Below, piece after piece: positions 5,130-5,523 of a stretch of 5,523 nucleotides of DNA. Source of the DNA: Comamonadaceae bacterium (lineage in GTDB: Bacteria > Pseudomonadota > Gammaproteobacteria > Burkholderiales > Burkholderiaceae). The notes beneath the pieces are model-generated. The model saw only the letters and a list, made by a program, of their open reading frames with translations, made no database searches and was not told the origin of the DNA. The stretch lies in NCBI GenBank assembly GCA_947505995.1, contig CANNNB010000162.1:1-5523 (forward strand), read 5' to 3'. The stretch's first letter is position 1, and each line of letters begins with the position of its first letter. A program made the position numbers and the translations under genes.

Positions 5130-5523
5130 ATGCAAACCCCTCCCATGATTCAAAGTGGCGCCATCGCCTACGGCTTAGCAACCATCGCCCAAGACGGTAC
5201 CGTGTTAGACACTTGGTTCCCCGCACCTCAATTGGCCGAAGGTGTGCAAGAAAGCGGCAGTCATGTTCTAAGCGAAGCCGATGTTCGCACCCATTTGGGC
5301 GAGGCCTTTGTCAAAACACTTGGTCCTTGCCAATTACGCGGCGTCAATGTGGTGGCCGTCAAATCCAGCATTGCCACTTTGGCAGAGCCGGCCAAGGACA
5401 CGCACGATGTGTTTTTGCGTTTGCATTTGCTTAGCCACCGGTTGGTCAAACCGCATCAAGCCAACTTGGCCGGTATCTTTGGCATGTTGGCCAATGTGGC
5501 ATGGACCTCCATGGGCCCTTGCC
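5130..5523 (+). CDS. dapD: Tetrahydrodipicolinate N-succinyltransferase, N-terminal part (3' end outside window)
   Basis: DapD transfers succinyl from succinyl-CoA to tetrahydrodipicolinate in the succinylase branch of lysine and meso-diaminopimelate synthesis, in the cytoplasm; it is normally essential for cell-wall building. 131 codons are visible and the frame is open to the window edge. The block RLHLLSHRLVKPH (97-109), followed by NLAGIFGML and NVAWTSMGP (122-130), matches what I recall of the long (~340-residue) DapD of Pseudomonas and actinobacteria, which has extra N-terminal and middle domains before the left-handed beta-helix; it does not look like the ~274-residue E. coli form. The catalytic beta-helix is not in the window. 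The start could be ATG 5130 or ATG 5145 (same frame); neither has a clear Shine-Dalgarno, and 5130 is taken as the longer. It probably has its own promoter and is functionally unrelated to the phosphoesterases. Confidence 0.85.
   Translation, partial: MQTPPMIQSGAIAYGLATIAQDGTVLDTWFPAPQLAEGVQESGSHVLSEADVRTHLGEAFVKTLGPCQLRGVNVVAVKSSIATLAEPAKDTHDVFLRLHLLSHRLVKPHQANLAGIFGMLANVAWTSMGPC

Overview
The window looks like ordinary chromosome from a betaproteobacterium, most likely Burkholderiales and perhaps Comamonadaceae (Limnohabitans/Rhodoferax-like). This rests on moderate GC, the flavour of the LysR, TetR and DMT proteins, and the CGATAATCTC-type promoter before dapD. It is an impression from reading, not a search result. 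No tRNA, rRNA, CRISPR array, insertion sequence or phage gene was seen.

Layout. (1) 1-625 (+) is the 3' part of an EamA/DMT membrane transporter, closed by a perfect 11-bp-stem bidirectional terminator (642-667). (2) 717-1211 (-) encodes a small two-helix membrane protein of unknown function. It has a clear Shine-Dalgarno and a good sigma70-like promoter. (3) 1357-2334 (+) is a LysR-type regulator transcribed divergently from it, and the two promoters physically overlap. (4) 2331-3158 (+) is a cytoplasmic calcineurin-like metallophosphoesterase whose ATG overlaps the lysR stop (ATGA), so the pair is probably one operon. (5) 3166-3834 (-) is a TetR-type regulator, tail-to-tail with the phosphoesterase and only 7 bp away. 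(6) 3988-5073 (+) is a PhoD-like phosphodiesterase/phosphatase with a Tat-type signal peptide, a TTG start and a strong Shine-Dalgarno. It is divergent from tetR. (7) 5130 to the end (+) is the N-terminal third or so of DapD, of the long Pseudomonas/actinobacterial type.

How the parts may work together. Two regulator-plus-phosphoesterase modules lie side by side: LysR with a cytoplasmic phosphoesterase, and TetR divergent from an exported PhoD-like enzyme. The tetR-phoD intergenic region has an unusual mirror symmetry: a 16-bp palindrome at the centre, flanked by inverted copies of TAAAAT-(A)GCCGCT that run into the tetR start on one side and a possible GTG leader ORF on the other. This is the most distinctive structure in the window and a good candidate TetR operator. 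I found no convincing new defence, mobile or RNA-based system. The two intergenic control regions and the orphan membrane protein are the places worth a second look.
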